64,000 nucleotides of DNA from an uncultured Aquimarina sp. GTDB taxonomy: Bacteria; Bacteroidota; Bacteroidia; Flavobacteriales; Flavobacteriaceae. The notes below the pieces were generated by a model. It made no database searches, was not told the origin of the DNA, and saw nothing but the letters and a program-made list of their open reading frames with translations. This document shows positions 42,838 through 52,338 of the stretch, one piece after another. The position numbers and the translations under genes were made by a program. Every line of letters begins with the position of its first letter. Positions within the stretch are counted from its first letter, which is position 1. The DNA is taken from contig CANMFM010000002.1 in NCBI GenBank assembly GCA_947497175.1, forward strand, positions 186,001-250,000, in the 5' to 3' direction.

Positions 42838-43728
42838 ATGAAGATTACCTGTTTTGGAGAAGTGCTATGGGATATATTTCCAGAGCATAAAAAAATCGGC
42901 GGAGCACCCCTTAATGTTGCATTGCGATTGCATTCAATGGGGGTTGATACATGTCTCATCACAAGAGTTGGGAATGACAATTTAGGAAATGATATAATTC
43001 GTTATATTGAAGAACAAGAGTTTTCTGGGCATACTTTTCAAATAGATCCTGAGAATAAAACAGGAGAAGTTTTGGTAGAATTAGATTATGAAAATACGGC
43101 TACTTACCACATAAGCTATCCTGTAGCCTGGGATTTTATAGCATATTCAAAAATTATCGAAGAACGGGTAAAAGAGTCTGATGCTATTATATTTGGAAGT
43201 TTGGCCTGCCGAAATAAGGTATCCAGAAATACCTTATTTCGATTATTAGATAAAGCAAAATTTAAAATATTAGATGTTAATTTAAGACCACCTCATTACA
43301 CTGAGAAGATACTTTCAAAAGTGATGATAAAAGCAGATTTTATTAAACTAAATGATGAAGAGTTAGTGGAGATTTGCAAGACATTTAAAATTGCAGCCTC
43401 AACGCTGGAGGAACAAATAACTGCAATTGCAAAGCATACCAATACGAACAAGGTTTGCATTACAAAAGGAAGCAAGGGAGCTACATTATATTATAAAGAA
43501 GTCTTTTATCATAATAGAGGTTATAGGGTAAAAGTGGTGGATACGGTGGGCGCAGGAGATTCTTTTTTAGCCCGTTTAATTTCTGGTTTACTTCAAAATG
43601 AGAAACCACAGGAAGCACTTGATTATGCATGTGCAATTGGAGCGATGGTGGCCGGTAGTCATGGAGCAAATCCTACTTTTTCTAAAGAAGAAATAAGAAA
43701 CTTTTTGATATATCAAGCTTATAAATAG
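42838..43728 (+). CDS. PfkB-family sugar kinase, fructokinase-like
   Basis: A 296-residue ribokinase-fold kinase. The N-terminal FGEVLWDIFPEHKKIGGAPLN pattern (substrate-binding GG and Asn) is typical of fructokinases, and DTVGAGDSFLARLISGL carries the C-terminal catalytic Asp and anion hole. The substrate cannot be fixed; fructose or a related ketose is the best guess. It lies 123 nt after argH beyond a terminator and 79 nt before an isomerase-like gene on the same strand, so the two may act on the same sugar. Confidence 0.85.
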   Translation: MKITCFGEVLWDIFPEHKKIGGAPLNVALRLHSMGVDTCLITRVGNDNLGNDIIRYIEEQEFSGHTFQIDPENKTGEVLVELDYENTATYHISYPVAWDFIAYSKIIEERVKESDAIIFGSLACRNKVSRNTLFRLLDKAKFKILDVNLRPPHYTEKILSKVMIKADFIKLNDEELVEICKTFKIAASTLEEQITAIAKHTNTNKVCITKGSKGATLYYKEVFYHNRGYRVKVVDTVGAGDSFLARLISGLLQNEKPQEALDYACAIGAMVAGSHGANPTFSKEEIRNFLIYQAYK

Positions 43729-43807
43729 ATTTTTGTAATGATTTAAAAGTGAGTTAGTTATAAGGGTTTAAAATAGTATCTTAGTAGAATATACAATCAT
43801 TTTTTGA

Positions 43808-44713
43808 ATGGCAACAAAAAAAATCAATCGTAGACAAGCGGTTAAAGATATGTCGTTGGGTTTGGGTGCAATGAGTGTTATCGGTTCTGTAATCCCCGAA
43901 TATATAAAAGATAATCTCAACGAGGTATCAGACCCTCTGGAGAGTCTTTTAAAAGGAAATGTAAATCATGCTGCATGCCGCTGGTGTTATCAGAACATTC
44001 CTTTACCAGAATTTGCAGAAAAGGGAAAGGAAATTGGGCTTAAAGCGATTGATTTGTTAAAACCAGATGAATGGAAAATTGTTCAGGATGCAGGCTTAGT
44101 TTGTTCTTTAGCAACAGATTCTTTTGCAAGTATTACTCATGGTTTTAACAACGCAAAAAACCATGAAAAACTTACAAGTCAGTATCTTAAACTTATTTCA
44201 CAAGCGTCTGAGGCAGGAATTGAACAGGTTATTGTTTTTTCGGGCAATCGTAACGGTATTTCTGAAGAATTGGGAATGGAAAATTGTGCAAAAGGACTGG
44301 ATGTACTTGTGAAGCATGCAGAGAAAAATAATGTTACGTTACTTATGGAATTGCTAAATAGCAAGGTCGATCATAAGGATTATCAATGTGATCATACTCC
44401 ATGGGGTGTTGCTTTGGTAGATAAAATCGGGTCTTCTAATTTTAAATTGTTATACGATATCTATCATATGCAAATTATGGAAGGAGATATCATCACGACG
44501 ATTAGAAAATACCATAATTATATAGCGCATTATCATACAGGAGGTGTACCAGGAAGAAATGAGATTAACGAGAAACAAGAGCTTAATTACCCTTCAATTA
44601 TACATGCCATTGTTGATACAGGTTTTAAAGGGTATGTGGCACAAGAATTTATTCCTACCTATGAAAATAAATTAAAAGCCCTGCAGGAGGGGATTGCAAT
44701 CTGTGACGTTTAA
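43808..44713 (+). CDS. Hydroxypyruvate-isomerase-like TIM-barrel protein with Tat-type signal
   Basis: A 301-residue xylose-isomerase-like barrel protein. The N terminus (NRRQAVKDMSLGLGAMSVIGSV) has a twin-arginine motif followed by a mildly hydrophobic stretch, suggesting Tat export. The barrel shows metal-site acidic and His residues in MELLNSKVDH, YDIYHMQIMEGD and VAQEF, as in hydroxypyruvate isomerases and related epimerases. The first conserved segment is AACRWCYQNIPL. The substrate is unknown. The pairing with the upstream PfkB kinase is positional only. Confidence 0.82.
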   Translation: MATKKINRRQAVKDMSLGLGAMSVIGSVIPEYIKDNLNEVSDPLESLLKGNVNHAACRWCYQNIPLPEFAEKGKEIGLKAIDLLKPDEWKIVQDAGLVCSLATDSFASITHGFNNAKNHEKLTSQYLKLISQASEAGIEQVIVFSGNRNGISEELGMENCAKGLDVLVKHAEKNNVTLLMELLNSKVDHKDYQCDHTPWGVALVDKIGSSNFKLLYDIYHMQIMEGDIITTIRKYHNYIAHYHTGGVPGRNEINEKQELNYPSIIHAIVDTGFKGYVAQEFIPTYENKLKALQEGIAICDV

Positions 44714-44847
44714 TTTTATTAGAATAAAAGTAAACGTCTTATCGGATATTTTTCTATTCACTACATGCAGTTTTAATCTCCTTATGTAGAATTAAGGTGT
44801 AATATAGTTCGACACCCATTTTTTATAGATTTCCAATACGCTTTTGA

Positions 44848-45207
44848 TTAAGGAACCATTGCTTTCAGGTCTTCAATAACATCGAGGTTATGTCTAAGAT
44901 GCGCATAAAGAAGGAACAATATAAAAATAGCAATTGCGAATCCCCAAAACATGCCATTTTTGTTGCTGCTAGAGAATTTTCTGGATGTTTTAAGATACAC
45001 CTGGGATAGCTTTTTGGTATATTTAGTAACTAATGCAAAGGCCGGAGCAAAAATTAGGACTACAATGGCCATGTCAATTAATACCAAAAGATATCCTTGT
45101 TGATCAATATGTTTTTTTACATACTTGATAATATGCTCATTAATAAGTGCAGCACATAAAACCGCTACTGCATATATAGCATATTTGGTAATTTTCCTGT
45201 TATTCAT
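44848..45207 (-). CDS. Small integral membrane protein, unknown
   Basis: A 119-residue protein with three likely membrane helices (about 8-26, 40-62 and 86-103), basic loops (KYTKKLSQVYLKTSRKF) and no recognised family. It lies alone on the - strand, convergent with the isomerase-like gene and divergent from the zinc-ribbon/HTH gene. No operon partner is visible. Confidence 0.6.
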   Translation of the reverse strand: MNNRKITKYAIYAVAVLCAALINEHIIKYVKKHIDQQGYLLVLIDMAIVVLIFAPAFALVTKYTKKLSQVYLKTSRKFSSSNKNGMFWGFAIAIFILFLLYAHLRHNLDVIEDLKAMVP

Positions 45208-45509
45208 GGGGTATAAATCTACTATTTTTCCGTTAAGATTTAAAAACTAGTAAGACTATTTTATTAAATCAAAATATAATATGAAGAAAACGCATGCGAT
45301 CATTGATTTAGTATGAAACCCTTTTTCAACTTTTAAGGTTTAAGTCAAAATACGGTGCTTTTAGATGTGTTAAAAGCTTTTCAAAATTCCCAATAAGCCT
45401 TAGTAAAATAAGTAATTATTTAAGAAAAACTTTGCGATTTAGTTAGTAAAAACGACTTTTATTTAAAATTTTAACGCTAAATTGATATATTTATGCTAAA
45501 TAAGTATAT
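45208..45509. other. Divergent intergenic region
   Basis: About 300 nt of A/T-rich DNA between the small membrane protein and the zinc-ribbon/HTH gene. I see no gene or hairpin; a direct GCTAAAT repeat (near 45470 and 45493) flanks TATATTTA, a one-mismatch -7 box for the + strand gene. Confidence 0.35.
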
Positions 45510-45929
45510 ATGAAAATTGAAACATGTCCTAATTGTGGTTCAGGCGAGTATATAAAAAGTGGAGTGATCAATAATAGACAACGATTTAAATGTAAATCAT
45601 GTAATTACTTTTTTTCGGTAAACAAGATTGGAAAAAAAATAGATGACTATTATGTAAATAAAGCACTTCAGTTATATTTAGAGGGGTTAACCTATAGAGA
45701 GATAGAACGTATCTTAGGTATTTCTCATGTTAGTATAATGAATTGGGTTAAAAAATATAATATCAAACGCCCCCATAATTTTAACTATCATCCCACATAC
45801 AAAATATTAAACGCTTCAGAATTATCATCTTATTTTCAAAATAGTAAAAACCTATCAGGAGCTGGTGTAGTCGTTACAGAACTAGGCGATAAGTTTATGC
45901 TTATAAAATGGGAACGTTTTAGGGATTAA
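45510..45929 (+). CDS. InsA-like zinc-ribbon/HTH protein, probable domesticated regulator
   Basis: A 139-residue protein. The N-terminal zinc ribbon has CPNCGS (C6, C9) and CKSCNYFF (second Cys pair), like InsA of IS1-type elements. A helix-turn-helix (about 57-88, EGLTYREIERILGISHVSIMNWVKKY) follows. A C-terminal tail of about 45 residues replaces any catalytic domain. No terminal inverted repeats and no transposase catalytic gene are adjacent, so it is not an intact IS. It sits 111 nt upstream of the porin/symporter genes and may regulate them. That role is inference. Confidence 0.75.
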   Translation: MKIETCPNCGSGEYIKSGVINNRQRFKCKSCNYFFSVNKIGKKIDDYYVNKALQLYLEGLTYREIERILGISHVSIMNWVKKYNIKRPHNFNYHPTYKILNASELSSYFQNSKNLSGAGVVVTELGDKFMLIKWERFRD

Positions 45930-46040
45930 GTATATTAAATTAACAAATAAATATATTAATTTTTTGTTAACTAATGCTTTTTTAGAGATTAGTAGTGTGC
46001 ACAGAATCAAATCAATACAAATCTAATCTTTAAAAACTCT

Positions 46041-47276
46041 ATGAGAAAACAGCTGATAATACTGTTGGGTTGTACTTTGTTTGCCTTACAGTTTACGTAT
46101 TCACAAGGGTCTCCAGATTATACCGGTGGACTCAAGGTGAAACTCAATGAAGAGGGATCAAAATATTTCAGGATCATTTCATGGGCGCAATTTTGGGCAC
46201 GATATCAGGATGAAGTGCCAGATGATGTTAGCAATACCAGTATGAGCATTCGCAGGGCTCGAATTCTTACCTACGCACAGATTAATAAAGATTTCTTAAT
46301 TCTTACGCATTTTGGATTAAACAGTCTCAACGGAAATAACCAAAGTCCTTTAGGATTTGCAGAAGAGTCTCAATTATTCTTTCATGATGTTTGGGTACAA
46401 TATCGTATCGGAGAAAATCATTCGGTCGGAGGAGGACTTCATTACTGGAATGGGATTTCTCGTCTTAATAACCAGAGTACGCTTAATATCATGACTTTAG
46501 ATAATAATCGTCAATCCTGGGCTACTATTGGACTTTCAGACCAGTTTGCGCGTCATATAGGAATTTATGCTAAAGGAGCCTTTGGTAAATTACAATATCG
46601 TGTTTCGGTCAACGAATCCGGAACAAATAACCTGCAGGAAACTGCCGCAGCTCCCATAGCTGGTGAACCAGCGGTGTATGCCGGTAGACGATTACTTGGA
46701 TCCAAAGATGCAGGAAAAAACTATGCCGGTTACTTTGATTATAATTTCCTTGACCAGGAATCTAACTTTTTACCTTATAAAGTTGGATCATATATAGGAG
46801 GTAAGAAAATTTTTAATGTAGGTGCCGGGTTCTTCTTTCATCCAAATGGGAGTGTCGTGGCTAACGCAACAGGAGAACTCGAAGGCGAAGACGTAGCAAT
46901 ATTTGCCGTTGATGCTTTTTATGATGCTCCGTTAGGTGAAAATGGATCTGCAATAACGGCGTATGCTACTTATCAAAATAATGATTACGGAGAAAACTTT
47001 ACCTTAGGACAAACCTATGAGACAGGATCTATGGTATATGGACATGTAGGGTATGTAATTCCAAATGATAATAAGAAAACCAAGTTCCAGCCTTATGCGT
47101 CGTTTAACACGAGATCGATTGACGCTATAGATGAAAATGCTACCACCTTTGGAGTTGGAGCTAATGCATATTTTAGTGGACATAATTCTAAAATAACACT
47201 AGAATATCTGAACACAAAATACGGAGATAATGATGCACAGAGCTTTCTTACTCTTCAGGCAATGATTTATTTATAA
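46041..47276 (+). CDS. Outer-membrane porin of a solute-uptake module
   Basis: A 411-residue protein with signal peptide (cleavage near residue 21, FTYSQG) and alternating beta-strand pattern to a C-terminal LTLQAMIYL strand ending in Leu, typical of an outer-membrane barrel. Segments such as MSIRRARI and YAKGAFGKLQYRVS recall phosphate-selective porin O/P-like proteins. It lies 11 nt before the DUF4212 gene, so it probably lets the solute taken up by the symporter cross the outer membrane. Confidence 0.8.
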   Translation: MRKQLIILLGCTLFALQFTYSQGSPDYTGGLKVKLNEEGSKYFRIISWAQFWARYQDEVPDDVSNTSMSIRRARILTYAQINKDFLILTHFGLNSLNGNNQSPLGFAEESQLFFHDVWVQYRIGENHSVGGGLHYWNGISRLNNQSTLNIMTLDNNRQSWATIGLSDQFARHIGIYAKGAFGKLQYRVSVNESGTNNLQETAAAPIAGEPAVYAGRRLLGSKDAGKNYAGYFDYNFLDQESNFLPYKVGSYIGGKKIFNVGAGFFFHPNGSVVANATGELEGEDVAIFAVDAFYDAPLGENGSAITAYATYQNNDYGENFTLGQTYETGSMVYGHVGYVIPNDNKKTKFQPYASFNTRSIDAIDENATTFGVGANAYFSGHNSKITLEYLNTKYGDNDAQSFLTLQAMIYL

Positions 47277-47287
47277 AACTAAAAATT

Positions 47288-47545
47288 ATGACAGATAAAC
47301 AAAAAGCAGTTGCGTACTGGAAAGAAAACCTTCGATACCTGGTTATTCTATTATCAATTTGGTTTGTGGTCTCATATGGTGCAGGTATACTTTTCAAAGA
47401 TGCACTGAACACCATTAGATTGGGCGGTTTCAAACTTGGATTTTGGTTTGCGCAACAAGGTTCTATCTACGTTTTTGTAATACTCATTTTTGTGTATGTA
47501 CGATTAATGAATAAACTAGATAAAAAATATGGTTACGATGAGTAA
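47288..47545 (+). CDS. DUF4212 small subunit of a sodium:solute symporter
   Basis: An 85-residue protein with two membrane helices (about 18-37 and 55-76) and the characteristic opening YWKENLRYLVILLSIWFVVSY plus GFWFAQQGSI between the helices. DUF4212 proteins are found almost always directly before VC_2705-type SSS symporters, as here (30 nt gap), and are thought to be their accessory subunit. The two together are usually annotated as an acetate or short-chain acid permease. Confidence 0.93.
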   Translation: MTDKQKAVAYWKENLRYLVILLSIWFVVSYGAGILFKDALNTIRLGGFKLGFWFAQQGSIYVFVILIFVYVRLMNKLDKKYGYDE

Positions 47546-47575
47546 TCTTAATACTAACCAAAAAAATATATTATT

Positions 47576-49348
47576 ATGAGCGTTCAAGTATGGACATGGA
47601 TTTTAGTAGGGATTACTTTTACCATTTATTTTGGAATAGCCATTTGGGCTAGAGCGGGTTCTACAAAAGAATTTTACGTGGCAGGAGGCGGTGTTTCTCC
47701 CCTGGCAAATGGTATGGCCACGGCTGCCGATTGGATGAGTGCCGCATCTTTTATCTCGATGGCAGGTTTGATATCTTTTATGGGATATGATGGTTCTGTA
47801 TTTTTGATGGGATGGACTGGTGGTTATGTTTTATTAGCATTACTACTGGCGCCTTATCTAAGAAAGTTCGGTAAGTTTACGGTTCCCGATTTTATTGGAG
47901 ACCGATATTATTCGAATACAGCCAGAACAGTGGCTGTCATTTGTGCATTAATAGTTTCGTTTACGTATGTGGCCGGCCAAATGAGAGGTGTCGGAATCGT
48001 ATTTTCTCAATTCTTGCAAGTCGATATTAATCTTGGAGTTATTATCGGAATGGCAGTAGTTTTGGTCTTTGCCTTTTTAGGAGGAATGAAAGGAATTACC
48101 TATACTCAGGTTGCCCAATATTGTGTATTGATCTTTGCCTTTATGGTACCTGCATTCTTTATTTCAATGCAAATGACAGGAAACATCATTCCTCAAATAG
48201 GAATGGGCGGTACCGTTGAAGATGGAACATATTTACTTGAAAAACTAGATACACTACATACGCAGTTAGGATTTAATGAGTATACAAGCGGATCAAAATC
48301 AACGTGGGATGTTTTTGCCATTACCCTGGCACTCATGGTGGGTACGGCAGGCTTACCTCATGTGATTGTACGTTTCTTTACAGTACCAAAAGTTAAAGAT
48401 GCTCGTAAATCGGCAGGATTGGCATTACTCTTTATAGCCATTCTATATACAACTGCACCAGCAATAGCTGTATTTGCCAGAACTAATTTAATAGAAACGG
48501 TGAGTAATACAGAATATGAAGAGGTGCCAGAATGGTTTATGAACTGGGAAAATACAGGATTAATAGCATGGTCAGATAAAAACAATGATGGTAAGATCCA
48601 GTATGTAAACGGCAATGCAATGGATGGGAAACCCAAATACACAGATAAAAGAGGGAAATATGGTGAGCGCCTGGTTTCTAATGCTAACGATTCTGCTAAT
48701 GAACTGTATGTAGACAGAGATATCATGGTTCTTGCTAATCCAGAGATAGCAAAATTACCAAACTGGGTTGTTGCTTTGGTAGCAGCGGGTGGATTAGCAG
48801 CTGCCCTATCTACTGCTGCAGGATTACTGTTAGTAATCTCTACTTCTATATCTCATGATTTAATCAAAAAGCAAATCAAACCAAATATCTCTGAAAAAGG
48901 AGAGCTTTGGGCAGCACGCATTAGTATATTGTTTGCTATTATCGTAGCAGGATTGTTTGGTATCTATCCTCCGGGATTTGTAGCAGCCGTTGTAGCATTA
49001 GCCTTTGGACTGGCAGCAGCATCATTCTTTCCGGCAATTATACTAGGTATTTTTGATAAAAGAATGAATAGGCAAGGAGCTGTTTCCGGAATGATTGTCG
49101 GGATTACCCTGATGCTTGCGTATATGATTATTTACAAAACAGGATTAATCGGTGTAATGGAACCCAGACCAAAAGAAGAATGGTGGTTTGGTACCTCTCC
49201 AGAAGGATTTGGTACGATAGCTATGATTGTTAATGTGGTGATCTCAGTTGTAGTATCAAGAATGACCTCTCCACCACCAGAAAAAGTACAAGAGATTGTA
49301 GAACACATTAGAATCCCAAGTGGAGCAGGAGAAGCTTCTTCTCATTAG
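47576..49348 (+). CDS. Sodium:solute symporter, VC_2705-type (probable acetate permease)
   Basis: An SSS-family transporter of 590 residues with about 13 membrane helices. Family motifs such as GGGVSPLANGMATAADWMSAA and GLAAALSTAAGLLLVISTS are present. A soluble loop of about 80 residues (about 310-395) contains D334-K-N-N-D-G-K-I, which looks like an EF-hand or dockerin-type calcium loop. Proximity to acetyl-CoA synthetase and an SSS-histidine kinase supports acetate as solute. A terminator follows at 49367-49400, separating it from the sensor genes. Confidence 0.9.
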   Translation: MSVQVWTWILVGITFTIYFGIAIWARAGSTKEFYVAGGGVSPLANGMATAADWMSAASFISMAGLISFMGYDGSVFLMGWTGGYVLLALLLAPYLRKFGKFTVPDFIGDRYYSNTARTVAVICALIVSFTYVAGQMRGVGIVFSQFLQVDINLGVIIGMAVVLVFAFLGGMKGITYTQVAQYCVLIFAFMVPAFFISMQMTGNIIPQIGMGGTVEDGTYLLEKLDTLHTQLGFNEYTSGSKSTWDVFAITLALMVGTAGLPHVIVRFFTVPKVKDARKSAGLALLFIAILYTTAPAIAVFARTNLIETVSNTEYEEVPEWFMNWENTGLIAWSDKNNDGKIQYVNGNAMDGKPKYTDKRGKYGERLVSNANDSANELYVDRDIMVLANPEIAKLPNWVVALVAAGGLAAALSTAAGLLLVISTSISHDLIKKQIKPNISEKGELWAARISILFAIIVAGLFGIYPPGFVAAVVALAFGLAAASFFPAIILGIFDKRMNRQGAVSGMIVGITLMLAYMIIYKTGLIGVMEPRPKEEWWFGTSPEGFGTIAMIVNVVISVVVSRMTSPPPEKVQEIVEHIRIPSGAGEASSH

Positions 49349-49366
49349 GTTTTCATAAGAAGAATA

Positions 49367-49400
49367 CGATGCTGTACACTATGTACGGCATCGTTTTTTT
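49367..49400 (+). terminator. Terminator after the symporter gene
   Basis: CGATGCTGTAC (49367-49377) pairs with GTACGGCATCG (49383-49393, one G-U pair) and is followed by seven T residues. It ends the porin-DUF4212-SSS transcript and lies across an apparent upstream start of the next reading frame, which argues against that start. Confidence 0.88.
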
Positions 49401-49428
49401 CCTAACTTTATATACTGAAGTATCCAAA

Positions 49429-49623
49429 ATGAAAAAAAGGCACCAACAAAAGCTAGTTATAGTTTCTTTAGTATTGTTTTTACTATGGAATGTTCCATTG
49501 GTGCTTATTTTTGATCATTCTGGCGAAATTTTTGGGTTTCCCACAGTATACTTTTTTATTTTCCTGACATGGATTATCGCTGTTATCATATCATTTGTCA
49601 TTTTACACAGGCATTATGAATAA
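49429..49623 (+). CDS. Small two-helix membrane protein before the SSS-kinase
   Basis: A 64-residue protein with a basic N terminus (MKKRHQQK) and two membrane helices (about 9-28 and 37-60). It resembles the small DUF3311-like subunits that precede some SSS transporters. The ATG at 49429 is chosen because an earlier in-frame ATG lies within the terminator hairpin. It overlaps the next gene by 8 nt, so it is probably a partner of the SSS-kinase. Confidence 0.65.
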   Translation: MKKRHQQKLVIVSLVLFLLWNVPLVLIFDHSGEIFGFPTVYFFIFLTWIIAVIISFVILHRHYE

Positions 49624-52300
49624 TTATCTTTTGATATCTATCATTATCGGGTATTTGGCATGTTTGTTTTTTATTGCTTTTTGGGCCGAAAAAAATGCTA
49701 AAAGTAAGTGGGTTAATAATCCCTATATTTATGTGTTGTCTTTAGCCGTATATTGTTCTGCATGGACCTATTATGGTAGTGTTGGTATTGCTTCACAATC
49801 TGGGATTAGTTTTTTGACTATTTACCTGGGGCCCGTTATTTCTTTACCGCTATGGATATTAGTTATGCGCAAGATTATACGTATTTCTAAACAACATAAG
49901 ATTTCTAGTATTGCTGATTTTATATCCTTGAGATATGGTAATAATCGTTTTTTAGGAGCTTTAGTAACCATCATATGTGTGTTTGCTATCGTACCCTATA
50001 TTTCATTACAGCTTAAAGCCATTTCAGAAACCTTTGAAATAATTACAGATGAGACCAGTTACGTTTCTACTTCGGTGCTAGATGATTCTACGTTTTATAT
50101 CGCTGTTTTATTGGCGATCTTTGTGGCTTTTTTCGGTACTCAAGCTACAGATGCTTCGCAACGCAGAAAAGGAATTATGACTACTGTTGCTGTAGAATCT
50201 ATACTAAAACTGGTATTTTTTTTAATAGCAGGTATATATGTGACCTTCTTTTTGTTTGATGGCACAGGGGATATATATCAGCAAGCCTCTCAATTAGAAA
50301 ATTTTAAGACAATTACCTCTTTTAACGGTCTCGATTCTGGATTTAACTGGATGTTTACCATAATGCTTTCATTTTTTGCCATTTTTTTATTACCAAGACA
50401 ATTTCATGTTGCAGTAGTAGAAAATGATAGAGAAAAGTATTTAAAAAAAGCAATTTGGTTATTTCCATTGTACTTATTGTTGTTTAATATTTTTGTAATT
50501 TTTATTGCATGGGGCGGTAATCTATCAATAACAGGAGACGTTAATCAGGACTACTATACCTTATTATTGCCACTTCAAAATAACAATATAGCATTGGCTG
50601 TATTGGTTTTCTTCGGCGGATTTTCGGCAGTGATTTCTATGGTAGTAATCTCTACACTAGCACTCTCGACAATGGTTAGTAACAACCTTGTTATTCCGTA
50701 CGGATTTTTAGATAAGTTTATCAAAGGAAATCCTGAGAAAAACGCAAGCTACATCAAGAGTATCAGAAGGATATCAATCTTTTTCTTAATTATTATCGCT
50801 TACTTTTTTTATATAAATTTCTCTTATGAGTTATCGCTATTCTCAATTGGATTAATATCTTTTGTTGTAATCGCACAGCTGGCACCTTCATTCTTTATCG
50901 GGCTTTTTTGGAACCGCGGATCGGCAAGAGCAGCCAAAACCGGTATGATTATAGGAGTATTGATAGTAACGTATACCTTAATTTTACCTCTTATCCTTAA
51001 TGTTTTGACCGGAAACAACACATTTGTAGAAGAAGGTTTATTTGGGATAGCATTATTAAAGCCGTACCAACTTTTAGGAATTGATTTTTTATCTCCAGAA
51101 ACACATTCTTTTTTTTGGAGTATATTTTTTAATACCTTCAGTTTTTTGATTTTCTCATTACTAGCCAGAGGAAATTACAGAGAACGAAATTATGCTGAGA
51201 TGTTTGTAAATAGTAGCAATTATGCAAACTTACAAGATGGAGCTTACATCTGGAAAGGAGAAGCCTATGTATCTGATATTAGAGATGTACTCAATCGGTT
51301 TCTAGGTGAAAAAAGAACAGAACGCGCCCTTACTATTTTTAATGTAAAGTATAGTGTTCCTAAAGATGAAGAAATGGCAGATGCCAGATTGATTAATTTT
51401 TCTGAAAAACTCCTTACCGGTAGTATAGGAAGTGCCTCTGCCAGAATTCTAATTAGCAGTGTCGCCAAAGAGCAACCCGTTAGTCTTTTAGAAGTATTGA
51501 AAATTTTAGAAGAATCTAAAGAAACAATTGCAGTAAATAAAGCGTTGAAAGAAAAATCAAACGAACTTACCAAACTTACAGAACAACTCAAAACAGCAAA
51601 TAATGAATTGTTGGAGCAAGACCGTTTTAAAGATGATTTTCTAGACACTGTTGCTCACGAGTTAAAAACACCAATTACATCTATCAAGGCTGCCTCTGAA
51701 GTATTGACAGACGGCGAGGAAATGCCCGATGAACTTAAAAGTAAATTTTTGGATAATATAGTCGCAGATGCAGATCGTTTGGTAAGCCTTATTGATGATA
51801 TTCTTGATTTTGAAAAGCTTTCGGGAGGGAGAGAACAATTAGAGATACAACCCAACCCTATGGATAGTACTATAAAAAAAGCAATTCTTGGAGTGCATCA
51901 AATAGCCCAGCGTAAAGGGGTAAAAGTAGAATTTCTTAATAATTCTAAGCTTAGTGCATCTTATGATGAAGATCGTATCTTACAAGTTCTAACCAATTTG
52001 TTATCTAATGCGCTTAAGTATACAGACTCTGATACTGGTATTATTACAGTAGCGGCACAAGATAAAAAAGATCAAGTTGAAGTTGTAGTAACCGATAACG
52101 GGAAAGGAATTCCTAAAGAAGATATTAAGTATATTTTTGATAAATTTTATCAATCTAGACACCAAAATATCAAAAAACCTGTGGGTAGCGGTCTCGGTTT
52201 AGCGATTAGTAAAAAAATTATCGAAAGTCATCATGGTAAAATATGGATAGATAAAACCTATAAAACCGGAGCGCGCGTGGTATTTGCAATTCCGAAATAA
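49616..52300 (+). CDS. SSS transporter-histidine kinase hybrid (CbrA-like)
   Basis: An 894-residue protein. The first about 500 residues form a 13-helix sodium:solute symporter domain (AYCSAWTYYGSVGIASQSG, ATDASQRRKGI). They are followed by a linker, a coiled coil (about 640-675), a HisKA domain with phospho-acceptor H681 (DTVAHELKTP) and a HATPase domain (NLLSNALKYT, DNGKGI, GSGLGLAI). There is no attached receiver. The start at 49616 overlaps the preceding small gene by 8 nt. Such hybrids link solute transport or sensing to gene control; the receiver-only protein downstream is the likely partner, and acetate or another carbon source the likely signal. Confidence 0.92.
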   Translation: MNNYLLISIIIGYLACLFFIAFWAEKNAKSKWVNNPYIYVLSLAVYCSAWTYYGSVGIASQSGISFLTIYLGPVISLPLWILVMRKIIRISKQHKISSIADFISLRYGNNRFLGALVTIICVFAIVPYISLQLKAISETFEIITDETSYVSTSVLDDSTFYIAVLLAIFVAFFGTQATDASQRRKGIMTTVAVESILKLVFFLIAGIYVTFFLFDGTGDIYQQASQLENFKTITSFNGLDSGFNWMFTIMLSFFAIFLLPRQFHVAVVENDREKYLKKAIWLFPLYLLLFNIFVIFIAWGGNLSITGDVNQDYYTLLLPLQNNNIALAVLVFFGGFSAVISMVVISTLALSTMVSNNLVIPYGFLDKFIKGNPEKNASYIKSIRRISIFFLIIIAYFFYINFSYELSLFSIGLISFVVIAQLAPSFFIGLFWNRGSARAAKTGMIIGVLIVTYTLILPLILNVLTGNNTFVEEGLFGIALLKPYQLLGIDFLSPETHSFFWSIFFNTFSFLIFSLLARGNYRERNYAEMFVNSSNYANLQDGAYIWKGEAYVSDIRDVLNRFLGEKRTERALTIFNVKYSVPKDEEMADARLINFSEKLLTGSIGSASARILISSVAKEQPVSLLEVLKILEESKETIAVNKALKEKSNELTKLTEQLKTANNELLEQDRFKDDFLDTVAHELKTPITSIKAASEVLTDGEEMPDELKSKFLDNIVADADRLVSLIDDILDFEKLSGGREQLEIQPNPMDSTIKKAILGVHQIAQRKGVKVEFLNNSKLSASYDEDRILQVLTNLLSNALKYTDSDTGIITVAAQDKKDQVEVVVTDNGKGIPKEDIKYIFDKFYQSRHQNIKKPVGSGLGLAISKKIIESHHGKIWIDKTYKTGARVVFAIPK

Positions 52301-52338
52301 AAATAACCCTAAACTCTTATAAAACTAAAAAGAAGTAC

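Noticed and set aside
45510..45929. Intact IS1-family insertion sequence
   Set aside because: Only the InsA-like part is present. There is no DDE transposase, frameshift partner, terminal inverted repeat or target duplication.
49369..49428. 20-residue N-terminal extension of the small membrane protein
   Set aside because: This stretch is occupied by a strong intrinsic terminator, so translation from 49369 is improbable.
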